Shown: piece after piece, positions 15,261 through 23,112 of the stretch
Numbering within the stretch: position 1 is the first letter of the stretch
How the letters are laid out: every line of letters starts with the position of its first letter
Assembly: GCA_031553835.1 (NCBI GenBank)
Contig: JAVBKX010000019.1
Coordinates: 1 to 23,139, forward strand
DNA: 23,139 bases
Source of the DNA: JAVBKX01 sp031553835
GTDB lineage: Bacteria; Bacteroidota; Bacteroidia; Bacteroidales; Azobacteroidaceae
Direction of reading: 5' to 3'
Notes under the pieces: generated by a model
Seen by the model: only the letters and a program-made list of their open reading frames with translations
The model's database searches: none
What the model was told of the DNA's origin: nothing
Made by a program: the position numbers and the translations under genes

Positions 15261-16304
15261 ATGAAAACGTCTTATTTATTACCAACCATTGCCAGTTTCT
15301 TTTTACTTGCATGTAATTCGCCCCAAACTGAAAAAATAGAAAAAATAAAAAAAACAGAAAAAGCAGAAGAGGTCAAATTAGAATCTCTGATGGTGAAAAA
15401 AGATCCTCTGCCATCGTGGAATGATACACCAACAAAAAAAGCGATCATCGACTTTGTGACCAGTGCTGCATCTGAAAAAAACGGCAAATTTATTCCCGTA
15501 ACCGACCGCATTGCAACATTTGATAATGATGGTACACTGTGGAGTGAACAACCCTTATATTTCGAAATGGTATTTTCTATCGATGCTACCAAAGAAATCG
15601 CTTCCCAAAATACCGGATTACAAAAAAAACCGGAATTAAAAGCGCTTGTATCCGGCGATAAAGCCGGCTTCATGAAATCCGGAGAAAAAGGCATCTTAGA
15701 AGCGTTTGCCATTTCACATACTGCCGTCAAACCTGATCTATTCAACCAAATGGCGCAAACTTGGTTAGATACTACAATACATACAAAATACAATCAAAAA
15801 TACGTTGATCTGACTTATTTGCCCATGGTAGAATTATTGCAATACCTGCGCGATCACCAATTCAAAACATACATCGTGTCTGGAGGATCTTCGATCTTTA
15901 TCCGTAATTTCAGCCAAAAAGCATACGGAATTCCGGCCGAACAGGTAATCGGGACAATGTTCCAGGCAGAATATAAAGATGGAAATATCTCCCTGAAACC
16001 CGAAGTATGGCACAACGATGATGGCGCAGGCAAACCGGAAGCCATTTTCAACATCATCGGTAAAAAACCGGTATTAGCTTTCGGAAATTCAGACGGAGAC
16101 TTTGAAATGTTGGAATGGACATCAACCAACACTTTACCCAATCTATCGCTGATTCTTCACCATACCGATGCCGAAAGAGAAGTCGCTTATGATAGCCTGT
16201 CCAATGTCGGAAGATTGAAAAAAGGATTGATCGAAGGCCCCGCCAAAGGTTGGATCATTGTAGATATGAAAAAAGATTTTGCAAAAGTATTTTCATTTAA
16301 TTGA
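15261..16304 (+). CDS. HAD-superfamily phosphatase-like lipoprotein
   Basis: The 347-residue protein has a lipoprotein signal with lipobox LLAC (Cys18), then a Lys/Glu-rich linker with near-repeats of EKIKK/TEKAEE (24-40). A HAD fold follows with all four motifs: I FDNDGTLW (Asp88, Asp90), II IVSGGS, III the Lys in GAGKPEAI, and IV FGNSDGDFEML. This is the phosphoserine-phosphatase-like branch and should hydrolyse a phosphate ester on a small molecule outside the cytoplasm. The substrate is unknown. A Shine-Dalgarno-like GAGG lies just before the ATG. It follows the FGE-like gene by 25 bases, so the two are probably co-transcribed, and both products are lipoproteins. The stop codon TGA (16302-16304) lies within the palindromic repeat, so insertion of that repeat may have reset the end of the protein. 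Confidence 0.88.
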   Translation: MKTSYLLPTIASFFLLACNSPQTEKIEKIKKTEKAEEVKLESLMVKKDPLPSWNDTPTKKAIIDFVTSAASEKNGKFIPVTDRIATFDNDGTLWSEQPLYFEMVFSIDATKEIASQNTGLQKKPELKALVSGDKAGFMKSGEKGILEAFAISHTAVKPDLFNQMAQTWLDTTIHTKYNQKYVDLTYLPMVELLQYLRDHQFKTYIVSGGSSIFIRNFSQKAYGIPAEQVIGTMFQAEYKDGNISLKPEVWHNDDGAGKPEAIFNIIGKKPVLAFGNSDGDFEMLEWTSTNTLPNLSLILHHTDAEREVAYDSLSNVGRLKKGLIEGPAKGWIIVDMKKDFAKVFSFN

Positions 16305-16379
16305 GAATGGAGCGTTGAGAATGGAGAGTGAATTCTCCATTCTCAACGCTCAACTCTCAACTCTTAATTCTCAACTAAT
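16301..16379. repeat. Palindromic / tandem intergenic repeat
   Basis: The unit TTGAGAATGGAG occurs twice on the left (16301-16312 and 16315-16326). Its complement-type units (CTCCATTCTCAA, CTCAACTCTCAA, CTTAATTCTCAA) fill the right side up to the next ATG. The core is a perfect 18-bp hairpin: arms 16310-16327 (GAGCGTTGAGAATGGAGA) and 16334-16351, with a 6-base loop. There is no T run, so it is not a classical terminator. It fills the entire gap between the HAD and moxR genes. Similar 'gaatggag / ctcaactctcaa' tracts are, as I recall, scattered between genes in Bacteroidales. Confidence 0.85.
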
Positions 16380-17339
16380 ATGACTGCTTTAGAACAAATA
16401 CTCACTCTGAAAAAAAACATGAGTCAAAGCATTATCGGACAGGATGATGTAATTTCTAAAATTATTATTGCCCTGCTAACCGATGGAAACGTTTTACTCG
16501 AAGGTCTTCCGGGCCTGGCAAAAACCCGTGCAGTGAAAGCGCTTGCCAACAATCTCGACTGCAAACTCAACCGTATTCAGTTTACACCCGACCTGTTGCC
16601 TTCCGATATTACCGGTACGGAAATATACCAGCCGCAAAGCGAACAAAAATTCGTATTTCAACCAGGTCCGATTTTTAGTAACCTGATATTAGCAGATGAA
16701 ATCAACCGCGCCCCTGCCAAGGTACAATCCGCTTTACTCGAAGCAATGGAAGAACGCCAGGTTTCTGTAGCCGGAAAAACCTATAAAATGGAACCATTAT
16801 TTATGGTATTAGCCACTCAAAATCCAATAGAACAAGAAGGTACATATCCCTTGCCCGAAGCTCAATTAGATCGTTTCGTAATGAAAATCGAAATCACATA
16901 TCCTTCCTCAGAAGAAGAAGAAAAAATTGTCACCCTCGTACGCAATGAAAGCAAAGGAGAAGTAACAGACACAACTGCGATCGATCAGAAAATAATATTC
17001 GCAGCACGTAAAGAAATCAATAATGTAGAAGTAAGCCCGGCTGCCTCAAAATATATGGTGGATCTGATTGCCGGCACTCGTTACCCCGACAAGATCAATA
17101 CCGATTTGGCACGTTGGATCAGTTACGGCGTAAGTCCGCGCGGAACCATCTCCCTTGACAAATGCTCGCGCGTAGTTGCCTGGCTCGATGGACGAAAAAG
17201 CGTCACGCCCGACGATACGCGATACATCGTTCATGACGTATTGCGCCACCGCCTCATTTTATCATACGAAGCCAATGCCGATCATGTCAATGCCAATGCT
17301 GTCATCGATACTTTATTAAAAAATGTTGTAGTAATATAG
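16380..17339 (+). CDS. moxR: MoxR-type AAA+ ATPase of the bat operon
   Basis: The 319-residue protein is a MoxR-family AAA+ ATPase. It has Walker A GLPGLAKT (42-49), Walker B LILADEINRAP (Asp106-Glu107), sensor-1 ATQNP, and the arginine-finger region LPEAQLDRF. The C-terminal lid helices follow, with SPRGTISL. MoxR proteins act as chaperone-like ATPases for partner proteins carrying von Willebrand (VWA) domains. It is the first gene of a tightly packed set ending with batD, the same order as in Bacteroides fragilis, where the bat genes support aerotolerance. The ATG directly follows the palindromic repeat. The downstream gene starts 2 bases after its stop. No promoter was recognised in the repeat, so read-through from the HAD gene is possible. 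Confidence 0.95.
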   Translation: MTALEQILTLKKNMSQSIIGQDDVISKIIIALLTDGNVLLEGLPGLAKTRAVKALANNLDCKLNRIQFTPDLLPSDITGTEIYQPQSEQKFVFQPGPIFSNLILADEINRAPAKVQSALLEAMEERQVSVAGKTYKMEPLFMVLATQNPIEQEGTYPLPEAQLDRFVMKIEITYPSSEEEEKIVTLVRNESKGEVTDTTAIDQKIIFAARKEINNVEVSPAASKYMVDLIAGTRYPDKINTDLARWISYGVSPRGTISLDKCSRVVAWLDGRKSVTPDDTRYIVHDVLRHRLILSYEANADHVNANAVIDTLLKNVVVI

Positions 17340-17341
17340 AA

Positions 17342-18286
17342 ATGAAAAACTCCGGAAAAATAACATATCCCGTTGAAGTCGCCACCACATTAGATGATTT
17401 GATGCGTTTCGAATATATGGTACAAACCGGAAATATACTCTCCAATCACCCCATCTATTCCATTCTCGCCGGACGCCATGCCGCTAAAATGCGAGGACGC
17501 GGATTAGACTTCGAAGAGGTTCGCCTATATGTTCCAGGAGACGATATTCGCAACATTGATTGGAAAGTGACAGCACGCAATGAAGAAACATATTCCAAAG
17601 TTTTCAACGAAGAAAAAGAGCGACCGACCTTCACTCTGTTAGACCAAAGTTCAATCCTGTTTTTTGGCTCACAACGTTATGTAAAATCGGTAACAGCAGC
17701 GCATATCGCCGCACTTACCGCATTTCATACCATCAAACGGGGCGATAGATTCGGAGGAATCATTTTCAACGATGAAAAATATGATTATGTGGCGCCCAAA
17801 CGAAGTAAAGCGCTGGTAGAACATTTTCTTCAATTAATTGTAAATCAAAATAATATCTTACCACTACGCAAAAAAATCTATTTAGACCAGGATATTATTA
17901 ATCGAATACTGCTTCGTACCCGCACGTTGATCACTCACGATTATGTCATCACAATCATCACCAACGCATTGCAACTCAATGATGAAAGCAAACACATATT
18001 GCGAAGCATGGCGCTCAACAATGACCTGATATTGGTACACATTGAAGATCCCATGGACAAAATGCTGCCTCCCGGAAAATTAATCTTAAGCAATGGTGAC
18101 AAGCAAATTGCCTGGAATAGCAAAAAAAATCAATGGGGGGAAAAATATACTCTTGATTATGAACGTCGGTTGACTTCACTAATTGAAGAATTCAAACGTT
18201 ACAGGATTCCTGTTTCTGTCATGACAACAGATATTCCTGTTGAAATGCAAATAAAAAAACGATTAGGCGAAAGATTAAAACAATGA
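17342..18286 (+). CDS. DUF58-domain protein of the bat operon
   Basis: The 314-residue protein carries the DUF58 signature GRGLDFEEVRLYVPGDDIRN followed by IDWKVTARN (about 52-80). A VWA-like segment follows (FTLLDQSSILFF, then later strands). Proteins of this family always accompany MoxR ATPases and VWA proteins; the biochemical role is not established. There is no signal peptide or clear membrane segment, so it should be cytoplasmic. The DQSSI at the expected MIDAS position lacks the complete D-x-S-x-S, so metal binding is doubtful. It starts 2 bases after moxR and overlaps the next gene by ATGA, indicating translational coupling. This corresponds to the unnamed first ORF after moxR in the B. 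fragilis bat region. Confidence 0.92.
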   Translation: MKNSGKITYPVEVATTLDDLMRFEYMVQTGNILSNHPIYSILAGRHAAKMRGRGLDFEEVRLYVPGDDIRNIDWKVTARNEETYSKVFNEEKERPTFTLLDQSSILFFGSQRYVKSVTAAHIAALTAFHTIKRGDRFGGIIFNDEKYDYVAPKRSKALVEHFLQLIVNQNNILPLRKKIYLDQDIINRILLRTRTLITHDYVITIITNALQLNDESKHILRSMALNNDLILVHIEDPMDKMLPPGKLILSNGDKQIAWNSKKNQWGEKYTLDYERRLTSLIEEFKRYRIPVSVMTTDIPVEMQIKKRLGERLKQ

Positions 18287-18765
18287 ACGATACAATACCC
18301 GCATTAGGACAATTCATCGAACCATCTCCGGTACGGTTCTATCCATCGGCACCCGGTTGGCATGTATTAGCAGGAATCATACTACTAATGCTGGCAGGTA
18401 TAGTTGTCTTTGCTTTTCATCGTTACAGAAAAAATCGTTATCGCCGTTTTGCTCTCCGCTGGCTGGAACAAGAAGAACAAAAATATATCGCCAATAAAGA
18501 ATATGACCAATTGATTTATATAGCTAATTTACTCGCCAAACAAATTTGCACTCATTTAACCGGCAATAATCAAGCGCTAATATTAAGAGGTTCAGACTGG
18601 TTGACTTATCTTAGTCAAACCTGCCCCACCCTTTCTTTTTCATCATCAGAAGAAGAAATACTTAAGGCATTGTATGAATCGCCAACCGGATTAAGCCAAC
18701 AACAGGCAGTTGATTTTTCCGACAAAATAAAGCACTGGATAAAAAAACATCGAATAAAATCATGA
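18283..18765 (+). CDS. DUF4381-like single-pass membrane protein
   Basis: The 160-residue protein has a short N-terminal part (PSPVRFYPSAPGW), one membrane segment (about 27-47, VLAGIILLMLAGIVVFAFH), a basic flank HRYRKNRYRR, and a helical cytoplasmic domain. The arrangement 'I-x2-P-x-PV-x-W-x-P-x-APGW' followed by one membrane helix is typical of DUF4381, which sits between DUF58 and VWA genes in bat-type operons. Function unknown; probably part of a membrane complex with the VWA proteins. Both ends overlap neighbours by ATGA (18283-18286 and 18762-18765), so it is translationally coupled on both sides. Confidence 0.85.
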   Translation: MNDTIPALGQFIEPSPVRFYPSAPGWHVLAGIILLMLAGIVVFAFHRYRKNRYRRFALRWLEQEEQKYIANKEYDQLIYIANLLAKQICTHLTGNNQALILRGSDWLTYLSQTCPTLSFSSSEEEILKALYESPTGLSQQQAVDFSDKIKHWIKKHRIKS

Positions 18766-19790
18766 GCGAATTATTTCCCGAAATTGCCAATAATATGCAC
18801 TTCGAAATTGCTCATAAATGGGTATTTCTCCTGCTGCCTTTACCAATACTGATCTATTGGACACTCCCGGCTTTTCGTAAAAAAAAATCAGCTCTCATCG
18901 TTCCTTTTTTTCAACGGGCCGGAGCCATATCTTCACAACATCCTAAAAAAAATGCATGGATCAGTCGCCGGGGATTATTAGCCTGGATATGCCTCATTCT
19001 TTGCTGGATATTACTCATTACCGCAGCTTCTTCACCTCAATTTGTCGGACAACCGGGAAAGAAAACCCGTACCGTTCGCAGTTTTCTTATTGCTGCCGAT
19101 ATATCTTTCAGCATGGCGCAACGCGATTGGGCTGTGAATGGAAAACTGATGACCCGCTGGGATGCCGTCAAGTATTTAATGAAAGATTTTATTGCCGAAA
19201 GAAAAAGCGACCAAATCGGATTGGAAATGTTTGCCACACATGCCTACCTGCAGGCGCCACTGACCACAGACCTGGAAACCATTAACTGGTTGCTCGATCA
19301 AACCGAAGTAGGTATGGCCGGCCAAATGACAAGCATTGGTGAAGCAATTGCATTCGGAATAAAAATATTCAGGGAAGATACTATCAAACAACGTGTTATG
19401 CTATTGATGACCGATGGAGTGGATGGAGGAACCGATATTTCTCCTTTAGATGCAGCGGCTGCCGCACAACATGACAGTGTTACTATTTACACCCTGGGCA
19501 TTGGCAATTCTACCAGTGGAGGATATGCTATTGATGAAACATTGCTAACCCGCATTGCAGAAACAACAGGTGGAAAATATTTTCGTGCCGACAGTCAACA
19601 AGAAATGCAAGCTGTATATACTGAATTAAATAAATTACAACCAATTGTATATGAAGAAAATACATACAAGCCTGTAGTTCTTTTATATATGTATCCATTA
19701 GGTGCATCTATAATACTCATTCTTGTATTTTCTTTATTAAGCGGAACATCAAATTTGATCAAAGAGATCGTCAACAAATCAAAAGAGTAA
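18762..19790 (+). CDS. batA: BatA: membrane-anchored VWA protein
   Basis: The 342-residue protein has hydrophobic segments at about 20-34 and 71-89 and a C-terminal one (about 304-326), with a VWA domain between. The metal-ion adhesion site is intact: D113-I-S115-F-S117, Thr190 (QMTSIG) and Asp218 (LMTDGVDGG). In Bacteroides fragilis, BatA belongs to the aerotolerance locus, and MoxR-type ATPases are thought to act on such VWA proteins. The first Ser-x-Ser loop has Phe where Gly is usual (DISFS for DxSGS), a mild deviation. The start overlaps the DUF4381-like gene by ATGA; the end overlaps batB by one base (TAATG). Confidence 0.93.
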   Translation: MSELFPEIANNMHFEIAHKWVFLLLPLPILIYWTLPAFRKKKSALIVPFFQRAGAISSQHPKKNAWISRRGLLAWICLILCWILLITAASSPQFVGQPGKKTRTVRSFLIAADISFSMAQRDWAVNGKLMTRWDAVKYLMKDFIAERKSDQIGLEMFATHAYLQAPLTTDLETINWLLDQTEVGMAGQMTSIGEAIAFGIKIFREDTIKQRVMLLMTDGVDGGTDISPLDAAAAAQHDSVTIYTLGIGNSTSGGYAIDETLLTRIAETTGGKYFRADSQQEMQAVYTELNKLQPIVYEENTYKPVVLLYMYPLGASIILILVFSLLSGTSNLIKEIVNKSKE

Positions 19791-21532
19791 TGTCTGACAT
19801 GAAAGAATTTATCTTACATATCACTTCCATCGACTGGCATGCATTCCATTTTCTCAGGCCTAAGGCGCTATGGCTGTTCCTTCCGTTAATAATTATTCTT
19901 TTTTTACAAATAGCAACCAACTACGAACAACATAAATGGAAAACAATCATCGTGCCTGCATTACGCCCATTTATGTTTAGTAAAGGAAATTCAAAAGCCA
20001 TCATTCTTCCATTATCCTTACTTGCAATCGGCTTAAGTTGTATGATTTTAGCGCTGGCAGGTCCAACCTGGAAAAAGCGGACAGTACCTGGAGAAAAAAT
20101 ACCATCTGTCGTTATGATTTCTCTCGATTTATCAAAATCAATGACTGCAACAGACATTCAACCCTCTCGATTGGAAAGAGCCAAAATGAAAATTTCGGAT
20201 TTTGTAGATGCCAACCCCTTAGCCCGTGTCGGGTTGATCGCTTTTGCCGGAACGCCTCACGCCGTATTGCCCTTTACTGCCGATTATAAACTCATCAAAC
20301 ATCACGCAGTCAGTTTATACAACTGGGAAATGCCCGTACAAGGCACCAATATGTCGTTGAATCTGGCATTAATCGATTCCATGATGAAACATATAGAAGC
20401 GCCCAGCACCATTTTGTTGATGACTGATGTCATTGACAACAACCAGGCAGCCGCCATTTCGGATTTTATTAATAACTCAATCCATAAAATGGAGATTTTA
20501 TTATTTTCCACGCCCAGTGGCGCTCCCATTCCCGGCATTCCGGGAGTAAATTCCGTACAATCTCCCGACATCATCAACAATTTGAAACAAAACGAAAAAA
20601 TACATATTACCGCCATTACACTCGACAAATCCGATGTAGAAGGCATTGCCAAAAGAATTAGCGACAACCTGATGTTTGAAAAAGATTCAAAAAAAGACAC
20701 AAAAGATTGGAACGATATGGGCTGGCTATTACTTATACCGGCAATACTCATTGCATTATTCTGGTTTCGGAAAGGTTGGACCATTCAATGGTGTTGGATG
20801 CTCTTATTTCTTTCCTCCTTGTCTTCTTGCGAAATTGACAGCAAACAAGCGGATTGGTGGTATTCAAAAAATTATCAGGGTGAACAATGGTATCAACAAG
20901 GTAATTATGAAAAAGCATCCGAATTGTTTGAAGACGCTCCACACAAAGCGGCTGCTTATTTCAAAACAGGCGATTATTTATCCGCCGCCGAGCTGCTGGC
21001 CAACGATTCCAGCGCTACAGGCCAATATAATTACGGACTTACGCTAATCAAATTAGGATTGTACGACGAAGCAACCAACGCTTTTCACCGTGCAGCGCAA
21101 CAAGATCCTTCATTAAAAACACACGCAGATAAAAATGCAACTATCGCACAATTAATGAAAGACCAGGCCATCAGCTCCATGCGCTTCCAACCACACCCTA
21201 ATATGCTTGATAGCATTCTCAAACATACAGAAAAAGGAAAACTGAAAGAACGCAAACCGCAAACGGAAGACGAACAAGTATCTTCTGATACGGAAGTAAA
21301 AAAATTGCCCACAACCGGCGACCGTACCTCCGATGAAGTAGCCAGCAACATTCACAAAAGAAAAGAACAAGAATTTCCACCGAAAGATTTCAAAATAGAC
21401 AACGTTCCGATTGAAACTAAAGTGTTGATGCAGAAAACGAATGCAGATCCGGGGCAATTTCTGCACCGTCGTTTTATTATTCAAAAACAAAAATATTACC
21501 CGGATGTAAAACAAAGCAAAGAAACCTGGTAA
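19790..21532 (+). CDS. batB: BatB-BatC fusion: VWA domain plus TPR domain
   Basis: The 580-residue protein fuses two proteins that are separate in Bacteroides fragilis. The N-terminal half is BatB-like: membrane segments at ~28-42 and ~70-90, a VWA domain with D113-L-S115-K-S117, Thr186 and Asp213, and a membrane segment at ~310-326. A second hydrophobic stretch (333-346) ends LSSC at Cys347, like the lipobox of a former BatC signal peptide. Residues ~355-460 are TPRs (GEQWYQQGNYEKASELF, YFKTGDYLSAAELL, YNYGLTLIKLGLYDEATNAF), facing the periplasm by topology. The tail (~480-580) is charged and low in structure. The second-Asp loop is TDVID where TDGxD is usual. The start uses the TAATG overlap with batA. 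Confidence 0.92.
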   Translation: MSDMKEFILHITSIDWHAFHFLRPKALWLFLPLIIILFLQIATNYEQHKWKTIIVPALRPFMFSKGNSKAIILPLSLLAIGLSCMILALAGPTWKKRTVPGEKIPSVVMISLDLSKSMTATDIQPSRLERAKMKISDFVDANPLARVGLIAFAGTPHAVLPFTADYKLIKHHAVSLYNWEMPVQGTNMSLNLALIDSMMKHIEAPSTILLMTDVIDNNQAAAISDFINNSIHKMEILLFSTPSGAPIPGIPGVNSVQSPDIINNLKQNEKIHITAITLDKSDVEGIAKRISDNLMFEKDSKKDTKDWNDMGWLLLIPAILIALFWFRKGWTIQWCWMLLFLSSLSSCEIDSKQADWWYSKNYQGEQWYQQGNYEKASELFEDAPHKAAAYFKTGDYLSAAELLANDSSATGQYNYGLTLIKLGLYDEATNAFHRAAQQDPSLKTHADKNATIAQLMKDQAISSMRFQPHPNMLDSILKHTEKGKLKERKPQTEDEQVSSDTEVKKLPTTGDRTSDEVASNIHKRKEQEFPPKDFKIDNVPIETKVLMQKTNADPGQFLHRRFIIQKQKYYPDVKQSKETW

Positions 21533-21543
21533 ATGTTAGCACG

Positions 21544-22962
21544 ATGAAACGATCATATATCAATGTATCAAAGACAAAAAAAAGCAACACAAAACTGCAA
21601 AGACATAAAATGGTTGGATTATTGTTTCTTTGTGCCCTGGTGTCTTTGTGTTTGCTGTCACACTCCGAAGCATCGGCACAAGTCGTTGCGAATGTATCAT
21701 TAAATAGAAAAACCGTTTATGTACAACAACCTTTTCATGTCACCATTACAGTATATACACAAACTTGGTTTACCGCACCGTTAGAATTCGGAAACCTTCA
21801 AATACCTAATGCCTTCATTGTTCCATTCGACAAAACACAACCCGGAATGTTTACCATCGGAGGAAAACAATACCCTGGCATTCAATTTTATTATATCGTA
21901 TTTCCCTATAAAGCAGGAGCTTTCACTGTTCCCTCCTTGGAGATCACAGCGCAAAGTCCTCCTGTAGGAAGCTCTACTTCAAGAAAAATCACATTGCACA
22001 CCAGGCAACAAACATTTACTGTCAAAGACGTTCCGCCCGAATTAAAGAAAAAAGGAACCTGGTTTGTTGCAAAAAACGTTATGGTACACGAAACCTGGAA
22101 TCCCAGTCTCAAAAATCTAAAAACCGGAGACATCATTAAACGCAGTATCACCATTGATGCTCAAGGTACATTACCTCAATTCATTCCAAATCTAAACAAT
22201 CAGGAAAATGTAAATTGGGCAAGTACATATACACAAGATCCTATCCTTACAGACACACGAGGAAACGGAGATGCCAATGGAAGAAGCACCCAAACCATCA
22301 CCTATTTATTAGAAAAAGAAGGAGATTTCACCATTCCGGGCATTAGCTTATCTTATTGGAATCCGTATGCCGCAAAAATGGAAACCAAAACAACAAAAGA
22401 CATCAGAATCCATGTCATGGAAAATCCAAATCTTGGTATTCTCAAAACATTAAAAGACAGTTTAAGTACAACAATAAAAGTGCCTGAGTCAAAATCGAAA
22501 AAAACTCCATTTCTTATTTTCGGAATGAAATGGTACACTTTTGCAGGGTGGACATTGCTTACATGTTTCTGCTTATTTATTCTCATCAAAATCGGACGAT
22601 ACTTATTCAATTTCATCCGTAAAAAAAGGAAACATTACTTACAAAGTGAAAGTTATCTTTTCAAAAAGTTTCAACATGCCAACTATAATCATTCATCATT
22701 TATCAATGCCTTATATCGTTGGTGGGATCATTTTCCGGATAAATTTTCAGCCTCCGTCGGAAAAACATTAAGCTATGAAAAAGAATCTGAAAGTAGTGTT
22801 ATTTTCAAAAATTATTTTGAACAGATCATGACTCATGCCACGATCAATACTCAAAACCAGAAAATAATTAAAACAGACCTGAAAACATTTAGAAAAAAGA
22901 AGTTAGAAGTCCTAAAAATGCAAAAACAGAATTTGTATTTTATGGGAAAGAAAAAGCATTAA
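21544..22962 (+). CDS. batD: BatD: secreted/membrane-anchored protein of the bat operon
   Basis: The 472-residue protein has a signal peptide (hydrophobic ~24-38, cleavage near ASA before QVV) preceded by an unusually long basic N-terminus. An in-frame ATG at 21610 (Met23) would give a normal signal peptide and is a plausible alternative start. The extracytoplasmic part has the BatD beginning (VSLNRKTVYVQQPFHVTITV), beta-sandwich repeats with FPYKAGAFTVPSLEI and KEGDFTIPGISLSYW, and a single membrane segment (about 332-352). A basic cytoplasmic tail of about 115 residues follows. BatD belongs to the Bacteroides aerotolerance locus, but its molecular role is unclear. It is the last gene of the operon; no batE follows, only a terminator and the rRNA operon. 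Confidence 0.9.
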   Translation: MKRSYINVSKTKKSNTKLQRHKMVGLLFLCALVSLCLLSHSEASAQVVANVSLNRKTVYVQQPFHVTITVYTQTWFTAPLEFGNLQIPNAFIVPFDKTQPGMFTIGGKQYPGIQFYYIVFPYKAGAFTVPSLEITAQSPPVGSSTSRKITLHTRQQTFTVKDVPPELKKKGTWFVAKNVMVHETWNPSLKNLKTGDIIKRSITIDAQGTLPQFIPNLNNQENVNWASTYTQDPILTDTRGNGDANGRSTQTITYLLEKEGDFTIPGISLSYWNPYAAKMETKTTKDIRIHVMENPNLGILKTLKDSLSTTIKVPESKSKKTPFLIFGMKWYTFAGWTLLTCFCLFILIKIGRYLFNFIRKKRKHYLQSESYLFKKFQHANYNHSSFINALYRWWDHFPDKFSASVGKTLSYEKESESSVIFKNYFEQIMTHATINTQNQKIIKTDLKTFRKKKLEVLKMQKQNLYFMGKKKH

Positions 22963-22996
22963 AAAAAGCCCTGCAGAATTACTCTACAGGGCTTTT
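22961..22996. terminator. Bidirectional terminator between batD and the 5S rRNA gene
   Basis: Arms AAAAGCCCTG (22964-22973) and CAGGGCTTTT (22987-22996) pair perfectly over 10 bp. The inner AGA/TCT also pairs across one mismatch, leaving a 5-base loop. On the plus strand it ends with four T. On the minus strand the A run at 22961-22967 gives seven T. It can therefore end both the bat operon and the rRNA operon coming from the right, with the stronger T run serving the rRNA direction. Confidence 0.85.
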
Positions 22997-23001
22997 CAAA
23001 G

Positions 23002-23112
23002 TTTGGCGGCTACCTACTCTCCCACGTTGTATTGCAGTACCATCGGCGCGATCGGGCTTAACTTCTCTGTTCGGGATGGGAAGAGGTGGAACCCCGACGC
23101 TATAACCACCTG
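23002..23112 (-). rRNA. rrf: 5S ribosomal RNA
   Basis: Read on the minus strand the segment begins AGGTGGTTATAGCGTCGGGG and contains CCCATCCCGAACAGAGAAGT and TTAAGCCC, then CGATGGTACTGC and GTGGGAGAGTAGGT, ending GCCGCCAAA. These are the conserved loops of 5S rRNA. The ends pair as helix I (GGUGGU with GCCGCC, including G-U pairs). The length of about 111 bases fits Bacteroidetes. The exact termini are uncertain by 1-3 bases. The remaining rRNA genes should lie to the right of the window. Confidence 0.95.

Noticed and set aside
15272..15793. 173-codon minus-strand open frame
   Set aside because: It is a shadow of the HAD lipoprotein gene, which has all four HAD motifs on the plus strand.
16305..16379. 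Rho-independent terminator after the HAD gene
   Set aside because: The hairpin is perfect but has no T run on either side. Its tandem repeat structure fits an intergenic repeat better.
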